A stretch of DNA of 64,000 bases. Origin: Bacillota bacterium. GTDB taxonomy: Bacteria; Bacillota; Clostridia; Acetivibrionales; DSM-1351. Location: assembly GCA_023460955.1 (NCBI GenBank), contig JAEWOH010000074.1, forward strand, positions 30,641 to 94,640, read 5' to 3'. The notes beneath the pieces were generated by a model that did not search any database, was not told the DNA's origin, and saw only the letters and a program-made list of their open reading frames with translations. The position numbers and the translations under genes are program-made. This document shows, in pieces, positions 24,689 to 33,651 of the stretch. Within the stretch, counting starts at the first letter, position 1; the number at the start of each line of letters is the position of its first letter.

Positions 24689-25261
24689 ATGGATAATAAC
24701 ACGGATATAAACAATCCATTACAGAATGATATTCCGGATAATCAGAATAACCCCGGAGATAATAACGATTATTCACAAGCAGGCAATGTTAATGCCGGAA
24801 GTATGAATTCCACTCAGCAGAGTAATAATTTCAGCAATAGTAATATGAATAACCAGGGACATAATAACATAAACAGAAATACAAATAATTATAATTTTGG
24901 ATATAATCAAAACAATTATATCTCTTCCATTCTTGATAGTCTTTCCGGCTGGATGAAATTTATCGGAATATACACCATTGTTGTAGGTGCAATTACCTGT
25001 ATAGGAATAATTACAGCTGCCATTGGCATACCAATGATTTTTTCAGGTATCGGCCTGACAAACGCTTCTAAAAGCCTTAAAGAGTACAGAGAATACAATA
25101 ATCAGTTTACACTTAATGATTTCTTTACCTATTTAAATAAATACTTTAAGATACAAGGTATCTTTGCAATAATAGGAATTGTACTCTCCGTTATTTATAT
25201 AGCATTCTTACTGATATTTATAATAGTAGGTATTTATTCTTATAACAGTTACGGTTTTTAA
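24689..25261 (+). CDS. DUF5362-like membrane protein with Asn-rich N-terminus
   Basis: A 190-residue protein. Residues 1-75 are very rich in Asn, Gln, Gly and Ser and are probably disordered. The rest has two hydrophobic parts: IGIYTIVVGAITCIGIITAAIGIPMIFSGI and, near the end, IFAIIGIVLSVIYIAFLLIFIIVGIY. A helix with SKSLKEYREYN lies between. This layout fits the DUF5362 family, whose function is unknown. AAAGGAG precedes the ATG. Its stop overlaps the convergent rluB stop by four bases, with no terminator between. Confidence 0.8.
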   Translation: MDNNTDINNPLQNDIPDNQNNPGDNNDYSQAGNVNAGSMNSTQQSNNFSNSNMNNQGHNNINRNTNNYNFGYNQNNYISSILDSLSGWMKFIGIYTIVVGAITCIGIITAAIGIPMIFSGIGLTNASKSLKEYREYNNQFTLNDFFTYLNKYFKIQGIFAIIGIVLSVIYIAFLLIFIIVGIYSYNSYGF

Positions 25262-25971
25262 AGAAGGCTCTCTATCTCCTCTTTAGTAAGCCTTCTCCAC
25301 TTTCCTTCCGGTAAATCCTTTAAAGCTATAGGTCCTATGGAAATCCTTTTTAGTGATAAAACCTTGTGGCCTATAGCTTCACACATTTTACGCACCTGTC
25401 TGTTTTTCCCTTCGTGTATAGTAACCTGAAGCAATGCGTTATTTCCCTTAATTTTAACGATTGAAAGTTTAGCGGGAGAAGTAATATAATCTTCTATTTT
25501 TAGCCCCTTCTCAAATCGTTGTATTTCATCCTCCCCCGGTATCCCGTAGACCTCTGCCACATAAGTCTTTTCTATTTCGTGTTTGGGATGAGTAAGCCTG
25601 TATGTAAATTCCCCGTCATTTGTGAGAATAATAAGTCCCGAAGTATCGTAATCGAGTCTCCCCACAGGGTATAAGCGGCTTTTAATATCTCTGACCAGAT
25701 CAACAACTGTAGGCCTTCCGAATTGGTCCTTTGCGGTTGAAACATATCCTACAGGTTTATTTAATATAATATAAATTTTTTCTCTATCAACCATACTTGA
25801 AATAACCTTGCTATCAAAAGCTACAATATCGTCCTCACCGACACTGCTGCCCATGTCAGTGACTACTACACCATTTACTGACACTCTTCCCTGTTTTATC
25901 AGTTCTTCAGAAGCCCTTCTGGAGGCTACGCCTGCATGGGCCAAATACTTTTGTAATCTCATTTGTGACAT
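25258..25971 (-). CDS. rluB: 23S rRNA pseudouridine synthase RluB
   Basis: A 237-residue pseudouridine synthase of the RsuA/RluB family. An N-terminal S4 RNA-binding domain (MRLQKYLAHAGVASRRASEE) is followed by the catalytic domain with GRLDYDTSGLIILTNDG, whose Asp is the catalytic residue. Family motifs NKPVGYVSTAKD and IHEGKNRQVRKMCEAIGH are present. It is expected to modify 23S rRNA near position 2605. ATG 25971 follows GAGGG; the in-frame ATG four codons earlier does not. Confidence 0.95.
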   Translation of the reverse strand: MSQMRLQKYLAHAGVASRRASEELIKQGRVSVNGVVVTDMGSSVGEDDIVAFDSKVISSMVDREKIYIILNKPVGYVSTAKDQFGRPTVVDLVRDIKSRLYPVGRLDYDTSGLIILTNDGEFTYRLTHPKHEIEKTYVAEVYGIPGEDEIQRFEKGLKIEDYITSPAKLSIVKIKGNNALLQVTIHEGKNRQVRKMCEAIGHKVLSLKRISIGPIALKDLPEGKWRRLTKEEIESLL

Positions 25972-26073
25972 TATATCCCTCAAATATTTGTAATAAATTA
26001 AATTAACTATGAAATATTTTATTATTCTAATACCAGTTCAGTCAAGAAAATTTACAAGGTATCTCAAAGCAAA

Positions 26074-26097
26074 AAAAGCGGGAATAGCTCCCGCTTT
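26074..26097 (-). terminator. terminator after ytfJ
   Basis: AAAAGCGGGA and CTCCCGCTTTT form a stem around ATAG, with a T run on the minus strand. Confidence 0.88.
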
Positions 26098-26107
26098 TGT
26101 AATATTT

Positions 26108-26572
26108 TTAACCAACAATATTAGGATTTGTGTTCTGTCCTGAACTCTGAGAGTCTTTTTTCTTACAATCGTCCTTTTTATTTGACATTTTAGACTTTAA
26201 AATTTCGTTAGCCTTTTCAACTAAATCGGGAACCATATCTAAAATCTTTTCTACTGAGGAATTTACATTAACGGGAAGCAGTTTAATATGATTTTGGCCG
26301 CAAACCATAAATGCTACCGGATTAATTGAAACTCCTGCACCGCTGCCGCCTGCGAACGGAAGTTTCTTATCGCTTCGTTCATCAGACGAATCACTATCTG
26401 TTGAATAATCTCCACCACCTGCTGCAAATCCAAAGCTAACCTTGGATATGGGTATTATAACCGTCCCATCGGGAGCCTGAACAGCATCTCCCACAATTGT
26501 ATTCACATCCACCATTTCCTTAATACTTTGCATGGCTGTAGTCATTAGACCTTCTATTGGATGATCTGACAT
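26108..26572 (-). CDS. ytfJ: sporulation protein YtfJ / GerW family
   Basis: A 154-residue GerW-family protein. In Bacillus YtfJ is made in the forespore and is needed for normal spore germination. Motifs are HPIEGLMTTAMQSIKEMVDVNTIVGDAV, GTVIIPISKVSFGFAAGGGDY and the Gly-rich FAGGSGAGVSINPVAFMV. The tail is Lys/Ser-rich and less conserved. ATG 26572 is preferred because AAAGGTGG lies eight bases before it; two GTGs and an ATG further up are in frame. The start overlaps the DUF2953 gene by 53 bases, as in the ytfI-ytfJ pair. Confidence 0.93.
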   Translation of the reverse strand: MSDHPIEGLMTTAMQSIKEMVDVNTIVGDAVQAPDGTVIIPISKVSFGFAAGGGDYSTDSDSSDERSDKKLPFAGGSGAGVSINPVAFMVCGQNHIKLLPVNVNSSVEKILDMVPDLVEKANEILKSKMSNKKDDCKKKDSQSSGQNTNPNIVG

Positions 26573-27149
26573 CAGCATCACCACCTTTTCTATTTTTTAA
26601 ATAAATTTTAATTATTTCTCTCACTATGGATATAATATTTACAATTTTTAGGCTAAATATGCAATCAAATTTCACCTTCCAGACTTTTTCCTTGAAGTCG
26701 GCATCAATTTTAATTTCCTTATCCTTGACAGAAAAATTATTGAAAAGCTTTCCAGGTATAAGTCCTGTTAAAGTCCAAAGCAGTCCGTAAAGAAGTGCTG
26801 TCTGGCATGCATCTCCGGTGCCTTCTCGAACATATAATTTAAACTCTTTTAGCATTACACTCCGATAGAATAATTTAATTAATACCCAAAAGCTCTGTCT
26901 TAACTGTTCAAAATCGCTCCTCTTTCTAACTTTCTTGGGTTTTTCTTTTTTATTTTTTTTATTTGTCCGTGGGTAAATCATTATTTTTTTAGCGGGGATT
27001 TTTCCGAACAGGTAAATAATAACATAGGCTGAACAGACCAGATTGTCCATCTTAAAGTTGAAGCCTACTGTTAGCTTTGACTTATATATAAATATTATTA
27101 TCAATAATACAAGTATTATTAAAATTACAACAACAAAAAAAATAACCAA
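26520..27149 (-). CDS. DUF2953 membrane protein (YtfI-like)
   Basis: A 209-residue protein with one N-terminal membrane span (VIFFVVVILIILVLLIIIFIY), a Lys-rich loop (NKKNKKEKPKKVRKR) and a DUF2953 domain with TGDACQTALLYGLLWTL. It pairs with ytfJ in many spore formers and probably shares a spore-related role, not defined. TTG 27149 is chosen as start: AGGAGG is nine bases before it, while the earlier GTG sits inside that ribosome-binding site. Its end overlaps ytfJ. Confidence 0.85.
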   Translation of the reverse strand: MVIFFVVVILIILVLLIIIFIYKSKLTVGFNFKMDNLVCSAYVIIYLFGKIPAKKIMIYPRTNKKNKKEKPKKVRKRSDFEQLRQSFWVLIKLFYRSVMLKEFKLYVREGTGDACQTALLYGLLWTLTGLIPGKLFNNFSVKDKEIKIDADFKEKVWKVKFDCIFSLKIVNIISIVREIIKIYLKNRKGGDADVRSSNRRSNDYSHAKY

Positions 27150-27211
27150 GAGAGATATCACCTCCTGGTTATTTTTGACATATATTTATTAATTAAATCA
27201 ATTTAATGTAC

Positions 27212-27772
27212 TTATTTTATTTCTTCTTCAATAAGTTCCTGGAGATTCAATTCACTCAGGTCCTGTATATCCAGCATAGGTAAATCTCTAATTGACTTAA
27301 AACCAAAACATTTTAAAAACTCATCAGTTGTTTCAAAAAGCCTTGGTCTACCAGGTACATCTAATTTTCCTGCTTCTTTTATCAAGTTTCGCTCCATTAG
27401 CCTTGTCACCGCACTGTCAGAATTAACGCCTCTGATTTGTTCTATTTTTGCTTTAGTAATAGGTTGATTATACGCGATTATTGACAACACCTCATAAGCA
27501 GCCTGAGATAATGCCTGTTTCTGCCTGATTTGATAGAGCTTAGATACATACTCGAAATATTTTGGGTTTGAACACATCTGGTACTTTTCATTGATTTCCC
27601 GGATTATAATACCTTTGTCAGCTTGATTATAGTTGTCCATAAAATTTTTCATAAGATTTCTTGCAGTTTTTTTATCAAGTTCAAGAATTTCACATATTTT
27701 ATCAAGGGATAAAGCATCTCCATAAGAAAAAATCAGGCTTTCTATTATACTTTCCAAAGTACTTATCTCCAT
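27212..27772 (-). CDS. scpB: segregation and condensation protein B
   Basis: ScpB binds ScpA and SMC to form bacterial condensin, which compacts and separates chromosomes. The 186-residue protein has two winged-helix domains. Motifs are ESIIESLIFSYGDALSLDKI, QALSQAAYEVLSIIAYNQPITKAKIEQIRGVNSD and GRPRLFETTDEFLKCFGF. The ATG directly follows the scpA stop, and GAGGGAG lies within the end of scpA, so translation is coupled. Confidence 0.96.
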   Translation of the reverse strand: MEISTLESIIESLIFSYGDALSLDKICEILELDKKTARNLMKNFMDNYNQADKGIIIREINEKYQMCSNPKYFEYVSKLYQIRQKQALSQAAYEVLSIIAYNQPITKAKIEQIRGVNSDSAVTRLMERNLIKEAGKLDVPGRPRLFETTDEFLKCFGFKSIRDLPMLDIQDLSELNLQELIEEEIK

Positions 27773-28576
27773 TTAAAACTCCCTCACATCATTATCTATA
27801 TCTTTGTATAGTTCATCATCGTCATTAGTTAATTCAGAGCTGCTTACTACATGAATATCAGAGAACTGAGTAGTTTGAACAATTTTTACCTTCTTCATCT
27901 TTGCAAGCTCCAGAATTGCCATAAAGCCGGTGACAACCTCTGTTTTAGATTTTGTTTTTAAAGAGAACAGCTCAGAAAATTTAAAGGACATTTTATGTAG
28001 CAGCTGTCTTATTACATCCCTCATTTTGCTTCTCAGCGACACCTTCTCGTGTTCTATAAGCTTTGTTATATTTTTTGCACCAACATTTATTTTCCTCTTA
28101 TTCCTGTCCAGAATCCCCAGATACTGCTGTCTGAGAACCTGCGGATCAATTTCCAGAACTTCTTCCTTCACAGGAATATCCAAGGCCTCAGGCAATCTGA
28201 AAACAACGGTATCCCACTTTTTTTCCAGTTCTTTAAGATCTTTGGTAAACTCCTTATACCGCTTATACTCAATAAGTCGTTTTACCAGTTCTTCCCTTGG
28301 ATCAAGTTCCTCTTCCTTTTGCTCCTTTTTATCAGGGAGAAGCATTTTTGATTTTATATGTAAAAGTGTCGACGCCATAACGAGGAATTCGCTGGCTACT
28401 TCCAGATCTAGTTGCTGCATGGCATAAAGGTAATCAAGATACTGATCTGTAATAGCGTTTATAGGAATATCATATATATCGACCTGATTTCTTTCAAACA
28501 GGTGAAACAGCAAGTCAAAGGGGCCTTCAAAATTGTCCAGCTTTAGAGTACAGGCTTTAGTAAGTGCGCTTTCCAT
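27773..28576 (-). CDS. scpA: segregation and condensation protein A
   Basis: ScpA is the kleisin of the SMC-ScpAB condensin. The 267-residue protein shows the N-terminal family motif KLDNFEGPFDLLFHLFERNQVDIYDIP, the helix LLHIKSKMLLPDK, and the C-terminal winged helix with VVTGFMAILELAKMKKVKIVQ. TTGGAGA precedes the ATG. It is the first gene of the scpA-scpB transcript, with the DUF2953-ytfJ pair downstream. Confidence 0.96.
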   Translation of the reverse strand: MESALTKACTLKLDNFEGPFDLLFHLFERNQVDIYDIPINAITDQYLDYLYAMQQLDLEVASEFLVMASTLLHIKSKMLLPDKKEQKEEELDPREELVKRLIEYKRYKEFTKDLKELEKKWDTVVFRLPEALDIPVKEEVLEIDPQVLRQQYLGILDRNKRKINVGAKNITKLIEHEKVSLRSKMRDVIRQLLHKMSFKFSELFSLKTKSKTEVVTGFMAILELAKMKKVKIVQTTQFSDIHVVSSSELTNDDDELYKDIDNDVREF

Positions 28577-28757
28577 CTTATCTCCAAAAGGCGTAATTTA
28601 CGCTTTAAATGTAGTCATTGCAATTTTTTCAACTCATTTATCTTATCATAAAAGGGGGAATAATTACAATAACAATAAGCCAGGTAGACTTTTTAAACAA
28701 TATAACGTAAAATTAATAAACAAACGTTATTGGCATTTTACAATTGGAGGCTACTTT

Positions 28758-29393
28758 ATGTTTAGTAATTTTAGTTTGTTTAATACTTTGATTACCATAC
28801 CGGGTCTATTGCTGGGTTTTGTACTTCATGAGTTTGCTCACGCCAAAATGTCAGATATTTTGGGTGACCCTACACCACGTAATCAGGGTAGAATTACATT
28901 GGACCCTAGATCCCATATTGATATAATCGGCTTTATAGTTATGCTTATAGCAGGTTTTGGGTGGGCAAAGCCGGTAGTAACAAATCCTAAGTACTATAAA
29001 AAGCCACGAAGAGACGATATTCTGGTATCAATTGCCGGCCCTTTTATGAATCTTTTGGTAGCGGTAGTATTTTTACTATTTGTAAAGGTATTCAGCGTTT
29101 CCAGGCTATTTACGGAAAATGAAGCACTTTGGACAAATGTTTATCTAGTACTTATGATAACCGCAAGCACAAACATAGTGCTTTTTGTTTTGAATATGAT
29201 ACCCTTCCCTATGTTTGACGGTTACCATGTAATATCTAATTTGTTCAACACCTGGCGTTTCCGCTTCTTTAATCTTCTAGAACAATACGGAATGGTTATT
29301 TTTATTCTTCTTGCCGTGAGCGGTTTGCTTGGAAGGATTATATCGCCGATAGTGAGAGTTATATTTGGCTTTTTAATAAATGTAATACTCTAG
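28758..29393 (+). CDS. site-2 protease family protein (M50, YwhC-like)
   Basis: A 211-residue intramembrane metalloprotease. The zinc motif HEFAH is in the first membrane region (LLGFVLHEFAHAKMSD), followed by DPTPRNQGRITLDP. The third ligand motif is NMIPFPMFDGYHV. Several hydrophobic spans agree with the short YwhC-type group of M50. Substrates are unknown. The open frame continues upstream into the scpA region, but ATG 28758 has TTGGAGG seven bases before it. It runs divergently from scpA and converges on dacF. Confidence 0.9.
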   Translation: MFSNFSLFNTLITIPGLLLGFVLHEFAHAKMSDILGDPTPRNQGRITLDPRSHIDIIGFIVMLIAGFGWAKPVVTNPKYYKKPRRDDILVSIAGPFMNLLVAVVFLLFVKVFSVSRLFTENEALWTNVYLVLMITASTNIVLFVLNMIPFPMFDGYHVISNLFNTWRFRFFNLLEQYGMVIFILLAVSGLLGRIISPIVRVIFGFLINVIL

Positions 29394-29433
29394 TTCAATT
29401 CAGCACAACTTAACAAATTCATTAGTAAGAAAA

Positions 29434-29452
29434 GGAGAGCGTTATGCTCTCC
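29434..29452 (-). terminator. dacF terminator overlapping its stop codon
   Basis: GGAGAGC - GTTAT - GCTCTCC forms a 7-bp stem followed on the minus strand by TTTTCTT. The dacF stop codon lies within the loop. Confidence 0.75.
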
Positions 29453-30662
29453 CTACACTAAACCATCTTATAAATAATTTTGAAAATAATTTGGTAAACG
29501 TTACTCTATTTATATCCTCATTCGAGACCAGGTCATATCTTCCGACTTCAACACTGTCAATTTTATATATTATCTCTCCTACCTTTTGATCCTTGAGAAT
29601 TGGTGCTTTCAATTCCGGAACCAGTTTAACCTCTTTTTCAACTTTTCCTTTTTCTCCCTTTGCAACCAAAACACTTGTATCACAGCCATAGGCTGCGGTA
29701 ACCTGCAGTTTAGTACCCTTCTTTACAGTAATATTTCCTACAAGCTCACCTTTTTTATCAAGGACTACTCTCTCGTAATTGGCAAAGCCATAATCCAGAA
29801 GCTTTCTGGCTTCAGCAAACCTTGTATTGGAATCAGGTTCCCCCAACACAACAGATATAAGTCTCAAATTATTACGGTTGGTGGTTGCAGATAAATTAAA
29901 GCCTGCTTTATTTGTAAACCCGGTTTTTAACCCGTCAGTATTTGCATAGAACCTTATAAGCTTATTTGTATTATCAAGTTTGAAGGTTCCGTTCCTGAAG
30001 GTATCCTGCCAGGTACCAGTGAATTTAAGTATATCAGGGTGTTTCATTATTAACTCACGGGACATCAGTGCAACATCGTTTGCAGAGCTGTAACCCTCAT
30101 CATTAAGTCCGGTGCAATCCATAAACTGAGAGTCCTTCATACCCAATTCAGCGGCTTTTCTATTCATATCTGCAACAAAAGACTCCTCACTGCCGCTGAC
30201 TTTTTCAGCAAGTGCAACTGTTACGTCATTTGATGAATGGATTGCAAGAGCCTTCAGCATCTCGGAAACAGTGAATTCCTCACCGGCCTCAAGATATGCC
30301 TGGGAACCTCCCATACCTGCTGCAGCTTCCGAAACACCAACCTTGTCATCAAAAGACATCTTTCCCGAATCTACTGCCTCCATGACCAAAAGCATGGACA
30401 TTACCTTTGTTACACTTGCTATAGGCAGCTTTTCGTGGCTGTTCTTTTCGTTGAGTACTTTTCCCGAAGCTGCATCCATTAAGACGGCTGATTTAGCCTT
30501 CAGATCCAAAACATTGGTTTTTGCAACAAGTTTATTAACTGCAACAGAATCATATTTCGCAGAAGCTTCAACTGAGGCCTCATCTGCATCGGCCAATACT
30601 GTAACAGGCATTAGCAAAATAGCGATTGATAAGATGTATCCTACAAACGACTTTCTTCTCAC
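29442..30662 (-). CDS. dacF: D-alanyl-D-alanine carboxypeptidase (DacF / PBP5 type)
   Basis: The 406-residue serine peptidase (S11) removes the terminal D-Ala of peptidoglycan stem peptides. A signal peptide covers about residues 1-25 (FVGYILSIAILLMPVTVLA). The three active-site motifs are SVTK (in LPIASVTKVMS), SSN (in AIHSSNDVTVALAE) and KTG (in NTDGLKTGFT). A C-terminal PBP5-type beta domain follows. The start is GTG 30662, six bases after GGAGGG. It lies downstream of pdp, xerD and spoIIM, matching the Bacillus gene order. An 11-bp inverted repeat lies in its upstream region. Confidence 0.95.
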   Translation of the reverse strand: MRRKSFVGYILSIAILLMPVTVLADADEASVEASAKYDSVAVNKLVAKTNVLDLKAKSAVLMDAASGKVLNEKNSHEKLPIASVTKVMSMLLVMEAVDSGKMSFDDKVGVSEAAAGMGGSQAYLEAGEEFTVSEMLKALAIHSSNDVTVALAEKVSGSEESFVADMNRKAAELGMKDSQFMDCTGLNDEGYSSANDVALMSRELIMKHPDILKFTGTWQDTFRNGTFKLDNTNKLIRFYANTDGLKTGFTNKAGFNLSATTNRNNLRLISVVLGEPDSNTRFAEARKLLDYGFANYERVVLDKKGELVGNITVKKGTKLQVTAAYGCDTSVLVAKGEKGKVEKEVKLVPELKAPILKDQKVGEIIYKIDSVEVGRYDLVSNEDINRVTFTKLFSKLFIRWFSVGRA

Positions 30663-30689
30663 TAAGTTCCCTCCAATTTTAACTATTAC

Positions 30690-30725
30690 AAGTCAATTGT
30701 GGATGATAGCAATTACAATTGACTT
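30690..30725. promoter_or_regulatory. 11-bp perfect inverted repeat upstream of dacF
   Basis: AAGTCAATTGT and ACAATTGACTT are separated by 14 bases, 28 bases upstream of the dacF start. No T run follows, so it is more likely an operator or leader hairpin than a terminator. Confidence 0.5.
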
Positions 30726-30821
30726 AAGGTATATCTGTCCTAGTTAATTGTTATGCTGTAACTGAAGGGTATATTCTGTTAAAATATAAAATATTTTTTT
30801 AATATAAAGCATATATTGTTT

Positions 30822-30938
30822 TGGACTACTAACCACTGACCACTTACTTCTAACTTCAAGCTTCTAACTTTAAGCTTTTAACTTCTATCTTCTAACTTCT
30901 ATCTTCATACTTCTAGCTTTAGCTTCTAGCTTCTAATT
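30822..30938. repeat. degenerate 7-8-bp tandem array downstream of pdp
   Basis: About 115 bases are built from variants of CTTCTAAC and CTTCTAGC, with little else. On the pdp coding strand the array starts at the stop codon and reads TTAGAAGC repeated, so it is rich in TAG and TAA. Confidence 0.9.
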
Positions 30939-32259
30939 ACTTATATTGCACACCATTGTTATCTATAAAAGCCAAAATTAGCGGCTTTGTCACAGGTTCT
31001 TCTGAGTTGAAGCCTATTGCCGTCTTTAGCAGATCGCAGGCCTCAGGGATTTTATCTTCTTTGTTTGTATAAAGAGTTGCTATTACATCACCTTTTTCTA
31101 CTTTTTCTCCGGTCTTCTTGTTAAAATATATTCCAGCTGCATAATCAATGCTGCTTTCCTTGGTTTCCCTGCCGGCTCCCAGTACCAATGATGCAACTCC
31201 AATTGTATCTGTTTTCATAGAACAGATGTAGCCAACATTTTCTGCAATAAAATCAAATTTGTATTTAACCTGGGGAAATGCGCTGTAATCATCAACGATT
31301 ACACTGTTACCTCCCTGCTTATTTATAAGCTGAACAAATTTTTCTACTGCTCTTCCGCTTTCCACAGCCTCGCGGACCAGTTCCCTGCACTTTTCATAAC
31401 TTCCCTTTCCGCTCAGCTCCAGCATACGAGCCGCCAACTCAAACGATACCTCAGTAAGGTCCTGTGGGCCTCTGTTCTTTAAGGTTTCCAACGCCTCAAT
31501 AATCTCAAGTGAATTGCCAACTGCACGACCTAAAGGGATATCCATATCAGTGACAACTGCAACAGTATGTCTTCCCGTATTTTCACCAATCCTGACCATT
31601 GCCTGAGCCAGCTGAACAGAGTCCTCCAAAGTTTTCATAAATGCACCACTGCCTGTTTTAACATCAAGTACTATCCTATCGGCACCCGAAGCAAGTTTCT
31701 TGCTCATTATACTGCTGGCAATCAATGAGATATTATTAACTGTGGCAGTCACATCTCTCAGTGCGTAAATCTTTTTGTCTGCGGGCGCCAGATTACCGGT
31801 CTGTCCTGCAATAGCAATTCCGATGTCCTTTACATTTTTAATAAAGTCCTCACGAGAAATGCTGGTATTAAAGCCCGGAATTGCTTCCAGCTTATCAATA
31901 GTGCCACCTGTATGGCCCAGTCCCCTGCCAGACATCTTTGCTACCGGAATGCCACAGGCAGCAACAATTGGTCCAAGTATAAGAGTTGTCTTATCTCCGA
32001 CACCTCCGGTACTATGTTTATCAACCTTAATACCCGGTATCTCCGACAAATCTATCATGTCACCGGAATGAGCCATGGCATCGGTCAGCTGAGCTGTTTC
32101 CCGTTCATTCATACCTTTAAGAAATATGGCCATAAGAAGTGCCGCAGCTTGATAATCGGGAATTTTGTTGCCGGAATACTCCGAAATAAAGAAATCAATC
32201 TCTTCTTTTGTTAGTTCAAAGCCATCTCTTTTTCTTTCTATAATGTCATACATTCTCAT
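30937..32259 (-). CDS. pdp: pyrimidine-nucleoside phosphorylase
   Basis: The 440-residue enzyme splits uridine, thymidine or deoxyuridine with phosphate to base and (deoxy)ribose-1-phosphate. It shows the phosphate/nucleoside motif KVDKHSTGGVGDKTTLILGP and the signature MSGRGLGHTGGTIDKLEAIPGF. The C-terminal PYNP domain includes VKYKFDFIAENVGYI and IYFNKKTGEKVEKGDVIATLY. ATG 32259 has GGAGGG before it; an ATG five codons earlier overlaps that site. The gene lies in the conserved xerD-pdp-dacF neighbourhood. Confidence 0.96.
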   Translation of the reverse strand: MRMYDIIERKRDGFELTKEEIDFFISEYSGNKIPDYQAAALLMAIFLKGMNERETAQLTDAMAHSGDMIDLSEIPGIKVDKHSTGGVGDKTTLILGPIVAACGIPVAKMSGRGLGHTGGTIDKLEAIPGFNTSISREDFIKNVKDIGIAIAGQTGNLAPADKKIYALRDVTATVNNISLIASSIMSKKLASGADRIVLDVKTGSGAFMKTLEDSVQLAQAMVRIGENTGRHTVAVVTDMDIPLGRAVGNSLEIIEALETLKNRGPQDLTEVSFELAARMLELSGKGSYEKCRELVREAVESGRAVEKFVQLINKQGGNSVIVDDYSAFPQVKYKFDFIAENVGYICSMKTDTIGVASLVLGAGRETKESSIDYAAGIYFNKKTGEKVEKGDVIATLYTNKEDKIPEACDLLKTAIGFNSEEPVTKPLILAFIDNNGVQYK

Positions 32260-32514
32260 AATAAATCCCTCCATATCTGTGAGTGTTTTTCCATACCAGA
32301 TCCTTCTTTAAAGTCCACGGTGTTCTGATTCCAAATACTGAATTTCATAAAAATTGTAGTCAAAGGCATTAAAAACAAGGTCCACTTATCGTAAGCCATC
32401 TATAACCATTTGAAAGTTCTTATGAGGTATTTTCTCAGGTATAATTGGGTAGATTATAATATTCCCAAGTAATGAAACTAATATAAACACTATATGCTTT
32501 TTATTCATTTTCAT
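32259..32514 (-). pseudogene. decayed DUF1648-type membrane protein
   Basis: ATG 32514, with GAGGGG eight bases upstream, opens a 42-codon frame with one hydrophobic span and the DUF1648 start motif (PIIPEKIPHKNF...IDG), ending in TAA near 32386. The family continuation (YDKWTLFLMPLTTIFM) follows at once in the +1 frame. That second frame then runs, without further resemblance, to a TGA overlapping the pdp start. The full family protein is much longer. I read this as a frameshifted and truncated remnant; it accounts for most of the gap between xerD and pdp. Confidence 0.6.
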
Positions 32515-32542
32515 CGGTATCGCCCCTCTCCTTAAAAACAAA

Positions 32543-32567
32543 GGACACTTGTTATAAACAAATGTCC
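32543..32567 (-). terminator. probable xerD terminator
   Basis: GGACACTTGT and ACAAATGTCC form a near-perfect 10-bp stem around five bases. On the minus strand it is followed by TTTGTTTTTA. Confidence 0.55.
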
Positions 32568-32590
32568 TCTTAGGCCTATAATTTTTGCAA

Positions 32591-33475
32591 TTATGCTCTT
32601 GGATGAGTCTTTTTGTAAATTTCTTTTATTTTATTTTTAGCGATTTGAGCGTATATCTGTGTGGAGGAAATATCTGAATGACCCAGCATTTCCTGAATTG
32701 ATCTCAAATCTGCACCGTTTTCCAGAAGATGAGCCGCAAATGAATGTCTTAATGTATGTGGTGTTATGTCTTTGTTTATATTAGCTTGATTTTTATAGTG
32801 CTTAATTATTTTCCAGAAACCTTGTCTGGTTAATCTCTTTCCGTTAACATTGACAAAAAGAGCTTCTTCATTTGAATCCTGAATCAGAAAATTTCTGGAT
32901 TTAACCAGATATTCATGTACTGCAGCCACTGAAATAGACCCTATTGGAATACTTCTTTCACGGGTACCTTTGTTGCACTTGATAAACCCGAGCTCTAAAT
33001 TAATGTCATTTAAATTGAGAGAAATAAGTTCCGATACTCTGATTCCTGTAGCATAGAGTAATTCAAGCATTGCTTTATCTCTGATACCTTTAAGGTCAAG
33101 ACATTTAGGCTGATCCAGTAATAATTCAACCTCTTGTGTAGAAAGGATCTGGGGAAGTTTTTTTTCAACTTTTGGAGATTCCAGCTCTGCAGTCGGATCA
33201 AGCTCCATTATTTTATTCTTATGCAGGAATTGATAAAAAGATCGAATCGAAGCCAGATTTCTTGATATGGTTGAGGTTGCCCTTCCTTTCTTTTGTAAAT
33301 GCAGAAGATATGCTATTACTGTAGTCTTGTTCGTTGCTGCGATGTTAGTAGCATTTATCTCCTTCAGATATGTAGTATACTGCTCAATATCCCTCTTGTA
33401 CGACTGAAGAGTATTAAGAGACAATCTCTTATCTCTTTCGAGAAAATTAATAAAATTTTCAACCTGAACTTCCAT
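32591..33475 (-). CDS. xerD: site-specific tyrosine recombinase XerD-like
   Basis: A 294-residue tyrosine recombinase, of the length usual for XerD, which resolves chromosome dimers at dif sites with XerC. The N-terminal SAM-like domain includes FINFLERDKRLSLNTLQSYKRDIEQY. Catalytic residues are the Arg in LYATGIRVSELISL, HTLRHSFAAHLLENGADLR (His-x-x-Arg), the later His in LGHSDISSTQIY and the final Tyr nucleophile in that same segment. ATG 33475 follows AAGGAG. The gene order spoIIM-xerD-pdp-dacF agrees with a chromosomal XerD, not a phage integrase. Confidence 0.92.
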   Translation of the reverse strand: MEVQVENFINFLERDKRLSLNTLQSYKRDIEQYTTYLKEINATNIAATNKTTVIAYLLHLQKKGRATSTISRNLASIRSFYQFLHKNKIMELDPTAELESPKVEKKLPQILSTQEVELLLDQPKCLDLKGIRDKAMLELLYATGIRVSELISLNLNDINLELGFIKCNKGTRERSIPIGSISVAAVHEYLVKSRNFLIQDSNEEALFVNVNGKRLTRQGFWKIIKHYKNQANINKDITPHTLRHSFAAHLLENGADLRSIQEMLGHSDISSTQIYAQIAKNKIKEIYKKTHPRA

Positions 33476-33651
33476 CAAAAACGACTCCTTTTTGTTTAAG
33501 TTAAGCACTTACTTCCAAATTTTTATAAATCGGTCTAAATCTTAAACTATATTCTATAACAAATATTTCTAATTTTAAAGAACATTTTGTATTTTTATCT
33601 AAATTTAACATAATTATTCCATATAACTAGTGATTTTTCCATTTAATTGCA

